DNA of 64,000 bases from Oegoconia quadripuncta (lineage: Eukaryota > Arthropoda > Insecta > Lepidoptera > Autostichidae): positions 8,402,815 through 8,466,814 of the forward strand of contig OX438742.1 in NCBI GenBank assembly GCA_949316235.1. Reading direction: 5' to 3'. The first letter of the stretch is position 1. The number at the start of each line of letters is the position of its first letter. Shown piece after piece: positions 45,213 to 55,605 of the stretch. The position numbers and the translations under genes are program-made. Under the pieces are notes generated by a model that ran no database searches, was not told the DNA's origin, and was given only the letters and a program-made list of their open reading frames with translations.

Positions 45213-45592
45213 CAGGATTAGTTTTTTTACCGTAAGGGAAAAAATAGGTCATAACAAGTGTTATGGAAGTTATTGGCATCGGTAAATAATTTTATTTTCA
45301 AAACCATCATCGACGCACGTGCCGGCCGATGACTGATATGCAACTGGCGGGGTTCGTTCCTATCACACGAAATTTATTTGGAGCTCATAATATTTTCTCC
45401 AAGTTTTTTTTATGTATTTAATTTAATTTTGTAATTATGTGCTTTAGGGTTTAGACTGCAAACGCGACCCTCAAAATAACACAACGCTTTGTTCTGTAAA
45501 AAAAGAATTATACTACCTATGCCAATATCTTCTGTTTATATCTTTATATGCACTACATTTTCTTTACGGTAAAAAAACTCATCCGATATATA
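45213..45592. mobile_element. MITE family G, complete
   Basis: Left end GATTAGTTTTTTTACCGTAAG then GGAAAAAATAGG; right end TTTTCTTTACGGTAAAAAAACTCATCC, its complement. The interior has GAAGTTATTGGCAT, CAACTGGCGGGGTTCG and CTGCAAACGCGACCCTC. About 380 bp, noncoding. Confidence 0.8.
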
Positions 45593-45834
45593 ACATTTTT
45601 TTTTTATCCATAACGGGTTGGTACTTGACCTCAATCACACCTGATGTTAAGTGAAGATGAGGTCGAAGATGAAAGCGTACTGACCCGGAAACCCCAACAC
45701 ATTTGGGGGACTGGCTATCTTATCTCTGACAACCGGAACACAACAATGCTATTAACATTGCTGCTTGGCGGCAGATTTAGATAAGATGGTGGTAGCTAGC
45801 CAGGCGGACATTTAAAATGCCCTACCACCAACCA
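45593..45834 (-). repeat. SINE family C, 5'-truncated
   Basis: T-run, GGGTTGGTACTTGACCTCAATC, ACACCTGATGTTAAGTGAAG, GTAGCTAGCCAGGCGGAC, stopping at CCAACCAG. It directly abuts MITE G. Confidence 0.85.
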
Positions 45835-45879
45835 GATATAACTCTCTGCGCATAGTAGCAATGGGTTCTCCAGCAACAG

Positions 45880-46050
45880 GTTTTTTTTTTTTTTTTTTTT
45901 TATATGAGAGGGCGGCAAACGAACATGCGGGTCACCTGATGGAAAGCAATCACCGCCGCCCATGGACACCCGCAACACCAAAAGGATCACAGATGCGTTG
46001 CCGGCCTTTGAGGAAGGTGTAGGCTCGTTTCTTGAAGGCTCCAATGTCGT
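45880..46050 (-). repeat. LINE family D 3' end
   Basis: Twenty Ts, TATATGAGAGGGCGGCAAACG, CATGCGGGTCACCTGATGG, CACCCGCAACACCAAAAGG, GTTGCCGGCCTTTGAGGAAGG, and GGCTCGTTTCTTGAAGGCTCC, the complement of the C-terminal coding end ([15 protein letters not shown]). The 82-codon frame here is a shadow. Confidence 0.85.
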
Positions 46051-46892
46051 GTCGCTTAGTCCAACGTGACGTTAGAATGTTCACTTATCCTACAATTGAC
46101 TCTTAAACTACAGTGGCACAATTTTTTTCCTTTGGGCACTATTTGGCCCTATTTCAACACAGTTTTCGGACATTGTCAAAATAACTAAATTTCACTTTGT
46201 GAATTCCAACATCACTGACGTATGTCGACAATCACAACTCGCCTATGTCAAAATTGAGACTTGATGCGTAACAAGGAAAAATGTTATGGAACATTTCGTA
46301 TAGAATTTATAAACGTCGTTCGAGGAAAGTATCCAATTAACCAACAACTGATATTCAATGCTAATTTTGAAATTCTATAACACGGGTCAAGATAATATGG
46401 TTTTGGACGTATAGAGCCTGAGCTTCACGTCAAATTCCATATTTTACTGCGCCCACAATGGCTCTTATGTAACGTCAGTGTCCATCCACTAGTTAATTTC
46501 TAGGTCAGATTAATTAAATCGGACAGTTCAGATTCACCCATGTCTCAGTGCATAAATATAAGATACAATACGCTTAGCTAGATCCGTAATCCCTCAACAG
46601 AGGCACTTCGTATTGACATATATCATGTACAAAGGTGTAGGTACTTGAATACAGGATAAATTTGTGGTTAAGGTTAAGGTTAAGGAAATTGTGTGTAAAA
46701 GTACACCAATAATATTAGACATCTGAAATAGAAGTACTTACATAAGGAAAAAATAAATAATTAATATTTAAAACGAGCTCGATCTTTGATATTCAGATTT
46801 GATATCGAACGTCAAGGTTAGTCAGTAAAGGGGGTACTAAGTGAAAGGGGGCTCTTAAGTATCAAGTAAAACACATTAGCATGGTTCAAAAT
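46051..46892. other. Unannotated part of CUB intron 2
   Basis: No gene recognised. A short GTTAAG repeat occurs at 46670-46686. Confidence 0.35.
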
Positions 46893-47203
46893 ATTTATTC
46901 ATCATCATCAGCCCTTAAACATCCCTCTGCAGGGATATAGGCCTTCCCTCGTATATGAGGGAGTATAGGCCATAGTCCACCACGCTGGCCAAATGCGGGT
47001 TGAGGACTTCACATGCCTTTGATTTTTATTTCTCAGGCATGCAGGTTTTCTCACGAGTTTATTCTTCACCGTTTAAGAGTAGTCGGATAAATGCACAAAT
47101 AAATTAAGTTTAAAAACTCATTGGTACATGGCCTGACTGGGAATCGAACCCGAACCTCCTAAATTGGGGGACCGCGTCTTAACCGCTGAGCCACCGACGC
47201 TCC
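46893..47203 (-). repeat. SINE family E
   Basis: Minus strand head GCGTCGGTGGCTCAGCGGTTA and GGGTTCGATTCCCAG (intact B-box), tail TGCATTTATCCGACTAC and CCTCATATACGAGGG. Confidence 0.85.
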
Positions 47204-47393
47204 CAAATATTTGTTACGAAGAAAAAATTTTCGATTTGCCATACATAAGTCCAGTGGTTAGCTGTAGATACGATATGGAAATAAATAAAACTTTGTTCGC
47301 GGGACCTAATAAACCCTTTTCGACTTTATACCCCCTTTCCGAATAACGTTCTATTGTCGAAAGTATTTCCCTGTGGTGGCATGAGAACGCATC

Positions 47394-47583
47394 TTTTTTT
47401 TTTATGCACGACGGCTTTATACTTGACCTCAATCACACCTTATGTTAAGTGAAGATGAGGTCGAAAGTGGAAGCGTACTGACCCGGAAACCTCAACACAT
47501 TTGGGAGACTGGCTATCTCTGACAACCGGAACACAACAATGCTGTTAACATTGCTGCTTGGCGGCAGATTTAGATAAGATGGT
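47394..47583 (-). repeat. SINE family C, 5'-truncated
   Basis: T-run, TTATACTTGACCTCAATCAC, GTTAAGTGAAGATGAGGTCG, GACAACCGGAACACAACAATGC, stopping at ATTTAGATAAGATGG where LINE D begins. Confidence 0.85.
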
Positions 47584-48217
47584 CATCTGGAGGATAAGGC
47601 CAAGTAGGCGTCCAAAAAGTTAGGTGTCCTCAGTAGAGCGGCTCATTACTTCACGCCGGCTCACCGCCTCCAACTTTATAAGGCGCAAGTTCGGCCGCAC
47701 GTGGAGTATTGTTCTCACCTATGGGCTGGGGCACCTCAGTACCAGCTTCTTCCTTTTGACCGCGGTCAACGTCGCGCAGTCCGAATTGTCGGCCAAGAGA
47801 GTCTCACTGACCGACTGGATCCCTTGGCGTTACGAAGAGACGTCGCGCGCGACCCTCTGCATTCTCTATCGCATATTTCATGGGGAGTGTTCTGAAGAAC
47901 TGTTCGAGCTGCTCAATTTAACCGATACACTTCTCGCCGAAAATTAAATTTCCATCCACATCACCTGGATGAGTGGAAGTCTACCACTGTACGTTTCTCA
48001 AGAAACTTCTTACCACGTACGACCGCTGTGGAACGGACTTCTGGCAGCGGTATTCCTGAACGAGTACGATATTGGAACCTTCAAGAAACGAGCCTACACC
48101 TTCCTCAAAGGCCGGCAACACATCTGTGACCCTTTTGGTGTTGTGTCCATGGGCGGCGGTGATTGCTTTCCATCAGGTGACCCGCATACTCGTTTGCACA
48201 ATACTCGTATCATATAA
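47584..48217 (+). pseudogene. LINE family D, RT C-terminal region and 3' end
   Basis: Frame-shifted remnant of a Jockey/CR1-type LINE. One frame (47701-47895) reads EYCSHLWAGAPQYQLLPFDR, then RRAVRIVG and LTDRLDPLALRRDVA. A +1 frame continues as LCILYRIFHGECSEELFELL. A third has [11 protein letters not shown] and [20 protein letters not shown]. These are the conserved C-terminal motifs of this LINE protein in Lepidoptera. At least two frameshifts. The 3' noncoding end carries CATCAGGTGACCCGCAT as in the truncated copies at 33629 and 45880. Confidence 0.88.
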
Positions 48218-49254
48218 TGACAAATAGACAGACGGACAAACACCTTGGTAATTGCATAACTTTTGCTTCTTCCACTCTCATCAAATGCTTTTAAAAATTT
48301 TTTTAGTGCAGTGTCGCATAAATTTATCCGGATATTCAGAGAGTTCCAATATAGCAGGAGTATTAAAAAAGTTGTACAACTCTTCGAACTCTCTGCAATG
48401 ACAGTCTTATAAGTAGGTCTTTATACTGTGATGATGCCTACGCTCTTGCTTCGAGATGCTTCAGTACAAAGCAAGTTTTTTTGGTTGAAGTTTTTCTGCA
48501 TCTTCAGTATTTTTTTAGTTGATCTCGCTCAATAGAGACGACGAACGATAAACCACTTGAAAGGAAGAAAATTATGAGCTGCTCATTTTTACCATGGACG
48601 GATAGTTTTTTTTTTTACTTCGGAAGATATACCTTTGACAAGCTTTGTTTTGCTGTTTAGATTTATTTGCTTGATACCTATGTTAAGCAGGATAGGTATA
48701 CTTTTTATATGCCTATACTTTTTTAATGTGCTTTTATTAATTTGTCTTGTAACTGACTAACTGAACAAAATTGGAAGACATCAAACTTGGTATAATAATA
48801 TGTACATGTAATTCGTGTGCTTATACTATAATTTGGTATCGTTACTTTATTTTATTTTATTAAGGACAACAAACAGCTGCACAATTTATATACTTAATCT
48901 AGTTTTACAAAATGATGTGGATCATTGTACAACCAGCAACGTTATCCACAGGTTACTATTTCGAAGATATAGACAGTGGTACAAAATTGGTTTAATTTAA
49001 CACTAAAACTTGAATATACCTAAACTAAGTTTAACAATATTACCTACAGTTATTGCAATAAGTAGCTAAATAAGTTAGTAGCGTCACAAAATAATTTACC
49101 CTAAAAATATATTATTAATGCTATATATTATATTTAGTACGCTATGCATTTACTGTTACTTGTTACCATACCAAAATAATATTATATTAATTTTGACAAT
49201 GAGGCTAGAAACCTTAATCAAGCGCGTGGTGAAGCCATTAACAATTTATAAAAT
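48218..49254. other. Unannotated part of CUB intron 2
   Basis: AT-rich; no gene or repeat recognised. Frames of about 60 codons have no motif. Confidence 0.3.
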
Positions 49255-49600
49255 AAATTATACCAGATGCAGTATAATTCCAAAAAGTTAGTCATCTTGG
49301 TGCTGATTTGATGATGGAGCCAGAGGCTTTTATTAGCTTCACTTGTAACTGACTTGTCTTGGAAGTCAATAATTTTAACCAACTTCTAATTGTCGTATTA
49401 AAATGAAACTCGGTATGTACAGGCAGTTCGTATGTATAGGTAGTTTGGTATCTATGTGCTGTTCTGATGATGGAGTTAGGAGGTGGATGGTGAAACGTTT
49501 TGGGCTGATATGATTCGTTTTAATGAGTCTAATATATTGCACTTGGTGTCGAGGATCTGATGATGCAGTCAGGAGGTAGATGATGGAACTTTAGCGTGTC
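49255..49600. repeat. Degenerate internal repeat (CTGATGATGGAG motif)
   Basis: GATTTGATGATGGAGCCAGAGG, TGTTCTGATGATGGAGTTAGGAGG and GATCTGATGATGCAGTCAGGAGG occur at about 49303, 49454 and 49555, each preceded by a TTGGTATGT/GCACTTGGT segment. It looks like an old tandem repeat of 100-150 bp. Confidence 0.45.
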
Positions 49601-49685
49601 TTTTTTTAAAACTACATATTACTTTATTTAGTACTTTATATGATTATAATTAAAGAATGGCCCATAAAACCGTTTGCACTGTTTG

Positions 49686-49815
49686 TCTATGGGGACTCGA
49701 GTTACAAATATGTTACCTAGTTACAATGTAGAGATAGCACAGACAATAAGTCTCGCTTTTTACGACACCCACGGGAAGAGACGGGATGGTTCTATTATAT
49801 TTGAGTGCCGAAACT
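49686..49815 (+). repeat. Repeat family J fragment
   Basis: CTCGCTTTTTACGACACCCACGGGAAGAGACGGG and TGAGTGCCGAAACTACACAGCGC form the right end of family J. Confidence 0.55.
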
Positions 49816-49845
49816 ACACAGCGCAATATTATTATATTATTATTA

Positions 49846-49980
49846 TTAAATTCTTTATTGCGCACAAAAATAAAATACAAAGAACATTTAACATAGATGA
49901 TGAAGTGTACAAAGGCGGTCTTATCGCTGATAGCGATTTCTTCCAGACAACCTCAGTTAAAGAAGCTTTTTTAATTTTAA
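49846..49980 (-). repeat. LINE family N 3'-end fragment
   Basis: ATTCTTTATTGCGCACAAAAATAA, AACATTTAACATAGATGATG, CAAAGGCGGTCTTATCGCTG and CTTCCAGACAACCTCAG. Confidence 0.75.
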
Positions 49981-50024
49981 TTATACTTATTATACTTATT
50001 ATATTATTAATACTATTATGTTAT

Positions 50025-50328
50025 TAACCGCCTCCGTGGCTTAATGTAAACAACATTGGGTTTACGATTCGGCGGTCGCGGGTTCGATCACCAGCGGGGT
50101 ACATGTTTAAGTACTCGGTTTGGTTGGTGGTAGGGCATTTTAAATGTCCGCCTGGGTAGCTGGCTAGTTAATAGCATTGTTGTGTTCCGGTTGTCAGAGA
50201 TAAGATAGCCAGTGCCCCAAATGTGTTGAGGTTTCCGTGTCAATACACTTCCCCCTTCGACCTCATCTTCACTTAACATCAGGTGTGATTGAGGTCAAGT
50301 ACCAACCCGTTGTGCATAAAAAAAATTA
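50025..50328 (+). repeat. SINE family C, internally deleted
   Basis: AACCGCCTCCGTGGCTTAATG, GGTTCGATCACCAGCGGGG, a deletion after CCTGGGTAGCTGGC, and the tail to GCATAAAAAAAA. Confidence 0.9.
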
Positions 50329-50630
50329 ATTGCAAACCCATTTTGACAATCCCTATTTTACTTGAAACTTTCAAGTTGAAAGGGTATACTTTTATAAAGA
50401 TCCAATGATGCACTCTGAAAGACATAAGACACAAAGCACAACTGTACTGGTTGTGATATAAGGTTGTCTTTTGTTCTGTAAAATGGCCGAACGCATGCAG
50501 TTGACCGTTCTCGCTTTGTGAGCGCTCCCACAAGACAAAAGCGCATGTAGTTGACACAAAACTGACACCAGTCAAATTGTAATTTGGGTAACGTGAATTC
50601 TGTTGTTTTGCCAATGTTTGGCAAAGTGTT
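50329..50630. other. Open frames of unknown origin
   Basis: Two overlapping minus-strand frames (88 and 111 codons) cover this stretch. They show no recognised motif and run into SINE C, so I do not call a gene. Confidence 0.3.
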
Positions 50631-50654
50631 GTGGCGGTTTTGAATATAGATAAG

Positions 50655-50795
50655 ATTAATTGTGTGACGAATACGAATATTTATTCCCGAGTAATCGATG
50701 TTTATATAAATATGTATGTTTTTAACCGTTATCTAAAGTATATAGTATACCTATGTGGTATAAGATTCCGAAATATTTCTATTTATTTATTTTGT
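50655..50795 (+). repeat. SINE family B, 5'-truncated
   Basis: TGTGTGACGAATACGAATATT, ATTCCCGAGTAATCGATG, GTTTATATAAATATGTATG, with a diverged tail. Confidence 0.65.
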
Positions 50796-50895
50796 CCAGC
50801 AATGATGATGATTTATTTAACACTATTGCAAATATGCATACACATAAAAAAAAGGACAATATTAAAAATATACAAAATGCGAGCTTATAATAGAT

Positions 50896-51080
50896 AATCA
50901 TCATCATATCAGCCGAAAGACGTCAACTGCCGGACAAAGGCCTCCCCCAAGGATATCCACAATGATCGGTCCAGCGCTGCCCGCATCCAGCGGCTTCACG
51001 CGACCTTTACCAAATCGTTGGTCCACCTCGTGGGGGGCCTGCCGAGATATCTTCCAGCAAACCTCTGCAAGGAGACAACT
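50896..51080 (-). repeat. LINE tail and RT C-terminal fragment (family L)
   Basis: ATCATCATATCAGCCGAAAG, GTCAACTGCCGGACAAAGGC and CTCCCCCAAGGATATCCAC, then GCATCCAGCGGCTTCACGCG and AAATCGTTGGTCCACC. This is the minus strand of the same LINE type as 25790-26030. Confidence 0.7.
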
Positions 51081-51195
51081 GAGGAGTAGGCAACTTAATT
51101 GTAGACAGAGAGTATACTTACAAAAGCTTATTAACAAACAATACAACTGACAATTAAGGAAATTACAAAAATGTCGATAACAAACCCATAATACT

Positions 51196-52726
51196 TATAC
51201 GGGATGAGGTTTTTACCGTAAGGGAAAAAACAGGGCATATTAGGTAAGTGAAATAGAAGTTATTGGCATAGTAGTAAAATTTTTTTTTTCAACATCGCAC
51301 GCTACGACCGGGTTTTCATATGCGACTGGCGTGTTTCGCAGGGTTCATATCATGCGAAATTTATATTTTCTTCTCAATATTTTCTTCAAGTTTTTTTATG
51401 TATTTAATTTAATGATGTAATTATGTGGAATAAACTACAAACGCGACCGTCCAAATAACACAAATAACGCTTTATTCGATGATGATGAACCAGTATCGAA
51501 TGAATCGTTCCAATCTACTTTGGTAAATATTGGAGCACAAATAAAACCAATGAAAACAGAGAGCGCAAGGATCGCGGAGGACATCGATCCGCAATTGCCA
51601 GACCATGACGTACACCATTACGTTGCCATTTATTTGCTGGTCGGCGCATTCGCATGTACATTAGCCATGTACGGCGTGGGATGGCTACGTAGAAAGCGAA
51701 GCGCTCGCGCTGCCGCCGCGGCTCGCGCTTTGCCCGCCGGGCGGCTGTCCCTGCGGTTCCCGCAGCGCGTAGAGCGGCAGGTTCCACCGAAACCTCCCCG
51801 CGCGCCACCAAGTGTCAGTGCTATCAGTGGTCAGTGTGTGAGCGGTAGTGCAAGCCCAAGTGTCTCTGATGAGCAAACGGTTCAGGTCTCGAGACCTGTT
51901 TATCGCGAATTTAGTATTGTGGAATAGTGAACCATAACTTTAATTTGTGAACCAAATATTTAAGTGACTTTCATTTGGGACCTTAAGAGTGAAATTTTTA
52001 AGGAATATGCCTAATTCTTTGTTTACATAATATTACTTTTTCTCTTATTCTGTTCTCTTCTCCTCCCGCGGGAGCATGTATGAACTGCGTTATACAATTA
52101 GTAGGTCACACGCGGCCAACTCAGCACTTACGTAAATATCATAATTTTATGACATTTGCCAGTTCACGTCCAGTCTCCATACCATCACCATTTTCCCGCG
52201 TGTACTCACACCAATTATAATTAAATTAGTTTTACATACTGATTTGATTTATTTTCAATATATGTTACCATACACGTGATTCATTGTCACTTTCCGCCAG
52301 CTGTTAATTGTGGGCAAAGGCGTCTCTAGTCATACATAAAAAAAATTGAGAAAAAGCTGTGAGAGCGTTCTTTATGACCTCTATAAATTTATTGTGTAAT
52401 TCTCTGAGAGGTCAAAGACATGGGTCAGTAATAATTTTCGGGCAGCAGGTCGGATGACCCGTAGGGTCTCTACAATAATACGAGATTGAAGCTTGCGTCT
52501 CGCTCACTCGCATGAAGCATGAAAGTGATGCAGGTTCAACAGAAACTACAGGTCTTGCTAGCCACATTGGTTCCTCATACGTCATACAGTGGCTTAGAAA
52601 AGGTAGGGACCCCCAATCTTGGCCATGTTTCGACACCTAGTTTATTTACCATATGCCAATAACTTCTATTTCACTTACCTAATATGTCTTATTTTTTCCT
52701 TACGGTAAAAAAACTCTTTCGGTATA
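51196..52726. mobile_element. Long member of MITE family G carrying extra sequence
   Basis: Inverted ends of about 75 bp: left 51196-51270 (TATACGGGATGAGG, TTTTTACCGTAAGGG, CATATTAGGTAAGTGAAATA, GAAGTTATTGGCAT) and right 52651-52726, its complement with few mismatches. The left 280 bp matches the short copy at 45213 through CAAACGCGACC and CGCTTTATT. After about 51476 the sequence is unrelated until the right end, so about 1.17 kb is additional. That segment contains a GC-rich reading frame (51520-51927). No transposase is visible. Target duplication not identified. Confidence 0.7.
51520..51927 (+). CDS. Putative single-pass membrane protein, C-terminal part or exon
   Basis: The frame is open from 51421 to the stop at 51927. 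The first ATG is at 51550, giving 125 residues, and the listed start is an in-frame TTG. Features in order from 51520: a polar segment, a hydrophobic helix at about residues 33-56 (YVAIYLLVGAFACTLAMYGV), an immediately following basic stop-transfer stretch (RRKRSAR), an Ala/Arg-rich tail, proline-rich PPKPPRAPP, and a Ser-rich C-terminus ending EFSIVE. Strongly GC-rich codon use compared with the surrounding AT-rich DNA suggests selection on protein. It looks like the last exon of a type I membrane protein. A possible acceptor is GAACCAG at 51487-51493, but its pyrimidine tract is poor. No family recognised. It sits inside a MITE-family element and inside CUB intron 2 on the same strand. Confidence 0.45.
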   Translation: MVNIGAQIKPMKTESARIAEDIDPQLPDHDVHHYVAIYLLVGAFACTLAMYGVGWLRRKRSARAAAAARALPAGRLSLRFPQRVERQVPPKPPRAPPSVSAISGQCVSGSASPSVSDEQTVQVSRPVYREFSIVE

Positions 52727-53165
52727 CCTATGTTGTTGTTATAATAGAGATACGTGTAATATATACTTCCACATAATTACATAAATAGAAATATTTATTG
52801 AGACAATTTAAAACTATGTTCCCATTCTACATTCGCATGGATGCAGATACTTAAGCGTTGAGCGTTAACCATTTCTTTATTTATACTTTGAATGTCTTAG
52901 CAATGCAATGGCTTCAGCGTCATGAGAACTATGCCACATGGCAACATTCACGACGACGACGTATAATTTGATATGTTTAACCTCTAATAATTTTTCTTAG
53001 CTTCTAGAAAGTGCTTCTAATCAAATCATAAGTAAAATATTGTTTTCGAAAATTGCAGCTTTATTTCTAGACAAAAGCTTTGTATTGATTTTAAATGATC
53101 ATGTAGTACAGGCGGGATAGCATTACAGATAATCTGACATTATTGATTCGACTCTTTGAACCGAG
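52727..53165. other. Unannotated part of CUB intron 2
   Basis: No gene or repeat recognised. Confidence 0.35.
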
Positions 53166-53550
53166 TAGATATTCATTATCTTCTTCAAAACCTGGTCCAA
53201 ATTTATTTGGGGTCGTCGCAGTACGTCTCTATCTTCCAATGTCCTCTACCGCCGTTACCTCATCATTCACCCCCTCTTCGTTCATATCGCCCCTCATACA
53301 ATCCATTCATCTTTTCCGTGTTCTTCCTCTTCCTTTCCAACCATCGACATCCATATTCATCACTCTCTTAGTAACATGTGTTTAATTCTTCCTTATAACA
53401 TGTCCATACCAAGCCAAATTATTTCTTTTCATCTTTTCTGTCACTGGTGCCACTTTTAAATTCTCTGCTTACATACTAATTCCTTATTTTATCCATCCTC
53501 GCACTACACTCATCCATCTAATCGTCTTCTTCATTATAAGTTATATAGGT
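53166..53550 (-). repeat. Pyrimidine-rich repeat fragment, possibly a LINE relic
   Basis: AACCTGGTCCAAATTTATTTGG, GTCGTCGCAGTACGTC, ACATGTCCATACCAAGCC and ACTACACTCATCCATCTAATCG look like the complement of a decayed LINE segment. Long + strand frames are low-complexity Ser/Pro/Phe and not genes. Low confidence in orientation. Confidence 0.4.
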
Positions 53551-54246
53551 AGGTGCAGAGTTTTCTGGGTATTTAAAGGGAAACCAAGTTCTTTGTCGAT
53601 AGAAAATTTATTTTGCCAAAACAATAAAAAACGAAAACAATTAGAAAAAGAGTGAATTCAGTACTAACCTCTTTTCCAGCATCCTCGAGGCGGCATAAAA
53701 ATCAAAGATGCAAATACAAAAAATAAACTACAGCACATAGTCACAGGTCCATTCTGTGCGGACGTTTGCTCACACGACCGTTTTCCCCTTGTAAGCAAAT
53801 ACACAAAACACTCATAAAACAATTCAAAAACACATACTACTAAATTAATGACTGTACACTTGAAAAAAAATCAATACCCTACTTTTCTATGAAACAGCTG
53901 ATTTTTTCTGTAATAATAATTATAATCCAGTTGGATGAGAAGTGCAGAAATTACAACAATACTTCGTGCTTTTTAGTAACTGAACACCTTTCACTGTCTC
54001 TGAACTTGAACTCTGAACAACTCTGAAATCGAGAAAAAAAATCACCTGTTTCATACATAAGTTCAATACCCACTGAAATGTATGAAACCGCTGAATTTGT
54101 TTTCCCAATTTCGTTGCTACTCCTATTACTTACTTATAGTAAATATTAACGTAGTAAATGTGACTTGGAAGCGTTACTGCGCCGTATCTACAATTATATC
54201 GCTCGTTCCATCGCTTTTAATTTTGGTGTATATTGTTTTTGTACAG
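53551..54246. other. End of CUB intron 2
   Basis: No repeat recognised. It ends with GTTTTTGTACAG, the acceptor of the next CUB exon. Confidence 0.4.
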
Positions 54247-54372
54247 TGTACATTGACGCTGGGATTGGTACCACGAATCCAGTAAAATTGACCTTCGTCA
54301 CCAGCGGAAACTCTTTCGAAAGGTTGTGGAAGGTGAAGATCACTCAGATACCATGCAGCACCATTTATAAAG
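54247..54372 (+). CDS. CUB-domain protein, internal exon 3
   Basis: 126-bp exon between TTTTTGTACAG and the donor AAAG|GTAATA. It enters in phase 1 (A from exon 2 plus TG gives Met) and leaves in phase 1. It encodes YIDAGIGTTNPVKLTFVTSG, then NSFERLWKVKITQIPC and STIYK. This is the C-terminal part of the first CUB domain: NHMY(I/V)D.G joins exon 2's ICGVNQGNH, and W.(V/I)KI.QIPC is the domain's closing motif with its last cysteine. The exact fit across a 16.5-kb intron shows that the large repeat block between 37770 and 54246 was inserted into an intron. Confidence 0.88.
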
Positions 54373-54549
54373 GTAATATATTCAGCAGCATAACACAACT
54401 CCGTTGCTAAAATGTAACTAAACATTTAAGAATTCTCGATAATCTCTATATATAATATAATAAAATAAGACGCTAGATAGTGCGACGATCTGCGCAAGGC
54501 AAGCAGTAACTGGAAACGGAACCCCTTGTGTCAGTAGTATCTTTAGCTA

Positions 54550-54919
54550 GTACAAATGACACAAGTATATATCCTTAGTACCATCAATGGTACTAATGAC
54601 ACTTATCTAGGATCAGTAGTACCAATGACACAAATTTGTATGCTTAATACTATTAATGGTACTAGTGACACTAATCTAAGATCATTAGTACTATTGGTGG
54701 TACAAATGACACAAGTTTGTATCCTTAGTACTATCAATGGTACTAGTGACACTAATCTAGGATCAGTAGTACCATTGGTGGTACAAATGATACAAATTTG
54801 TATCACTAGTGCCGTCAATAGTACTAGTGACACAAATCTCGGATCAGTAGTACCATAGGTGGTAGAAACGATACAAATTTGTATCACTAGTACTAATCTA
54901 GGATCAGTAGTACCATCAT
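54550..54919. repeat. 81-bp minisatellite, about 4.5 units
   Basis: Unit starts at 54550 (69 bp, with a 12-bp deletion), 54619, 54700, 54781 and 54862 (partial). The spacing is exactly 81 bp for the complete units. Each unit has GTACAAATGACACAAGTTTG, CTTAGTACTATCAATGG and ATCTAGGATCAGTAGTACCA. Because 81 is a multiple of 3, stop-free frames run through it on both strands (100 and 167 codons); these are not genes. It lies in CUB intron 3. Confidence 0.95.
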
Positions 54920-54963
54920 GTAATACTATACCAAAAATTATTATTATTTTTGTCCTTTCAAAG

Positions 54964-55128
54964 CTGACGAAGGCTGCCTTCAATACTTTACTGGCGTTTC
55001 CGGTCAAGTACGCTCCTTCAACTACGACCCAGCGTCCGGTCTGCAACTGAGCAACCAGGACTACGGCATCTGCATCAGACTGGAGAGGAACTTCTGTGGG
55101 ATCCAATACACGGCTTGCCCTGATTCTG
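54964..55128 (+). CDS. CUB-domain protein, internal exon 4
   Basis: 165-bp exon between TCCTTTCAAAG and the donor TTCTG|GTACAA. It enters and leaves in phase 1. It encodes ADEGCLQYFTGVSGQVRSFN, YDPASGLQLSNQDYGICIRL, ERNFCGIQYTACPDS. This is the start of a second CUB domain of the insect type (GCLQY.TG..G..RSFNYD....LQLSNQDY.ICIR.E..FCGI.Y..C), with four cysteines. Together exons 1-4 give about 185 residues covering one complete CUB domain and part of a second. The remaining part of domain 2 should lie downstream. The protein is presumably extracellular; the sequence shows no membrane segment in these exons. Confidence 0.88.
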
Positions 55129-55450
55129 GTACAAAAACTCTCCTTTTTATTCGAAACGTAGAAGGCTTTTTCTAAGGCAACATCTTTATTTATGTTTTAA
55201 TGGCGTCTAATTCCTGTAGAGGGCAGGCGAGTTGGCGATCACTAATTACGTCTCCAGCAATAATTACGTTATTTTACGCCAAAATTGTCTATACTGATTT
55301 TTCTAACTCCATGTCTTAAATTAAATTTATTATTTAAAACCTTTTGAAATGTTACACATTGAATCCAACTAATGTAATGTTTCTTTTGATTACTTTCCTT
55401 TGCAACTATGTTTTCCTTTAGAATGGTATTTGCAAGGGTGCCCTTATAGC

Positions 55451-55605
55451 GGTGTCACACGCTGCATCGCAGCGGCGTTGCATCGTTGATGTACGGAATT
55501 CATTGCGGATGGCACCAGTTCCACTGACGTTAGCGATCGACTTTACGCAGCAATGAACTATCGTACATATATCAACGACGTAGCGGCACACCTCATCACA
55601 TCGTG
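55451..55605. repeat. Imperfect inverted-repeat segment
   Basis: GCGGTGTCACACGCTGC... GTTGATGTACG on the left and CGTACATATATCAAC...GCGGCACACC on the right are loosely complementary. Could be an old MITE. Confidence 0.35.

Noticed and set aside
45796..46044. 82-codon minus-strand protein
   Set aside because: A chance fusion of LINE D 3' end, an A-run and SINE C.
50279..50624. 111-codon minus-strand gene
   Set aside because: It extends into SINE C, shows no domain and overlaps a second equally plausible frame.
53143..53385. Plus-strand 80-codon protein
   Set aside because: Low-complexity Ser/Pro/Phe sequence from a pyrimidine-rich repeat; no motif and no splice support.
54603..55106. 167-codon minus-strand gene
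   Set aside because: It is mostly the 81-bp tandem repeat read in a frame that stays open because 81 is a multiple of three, then the complement of CUB exon 4.
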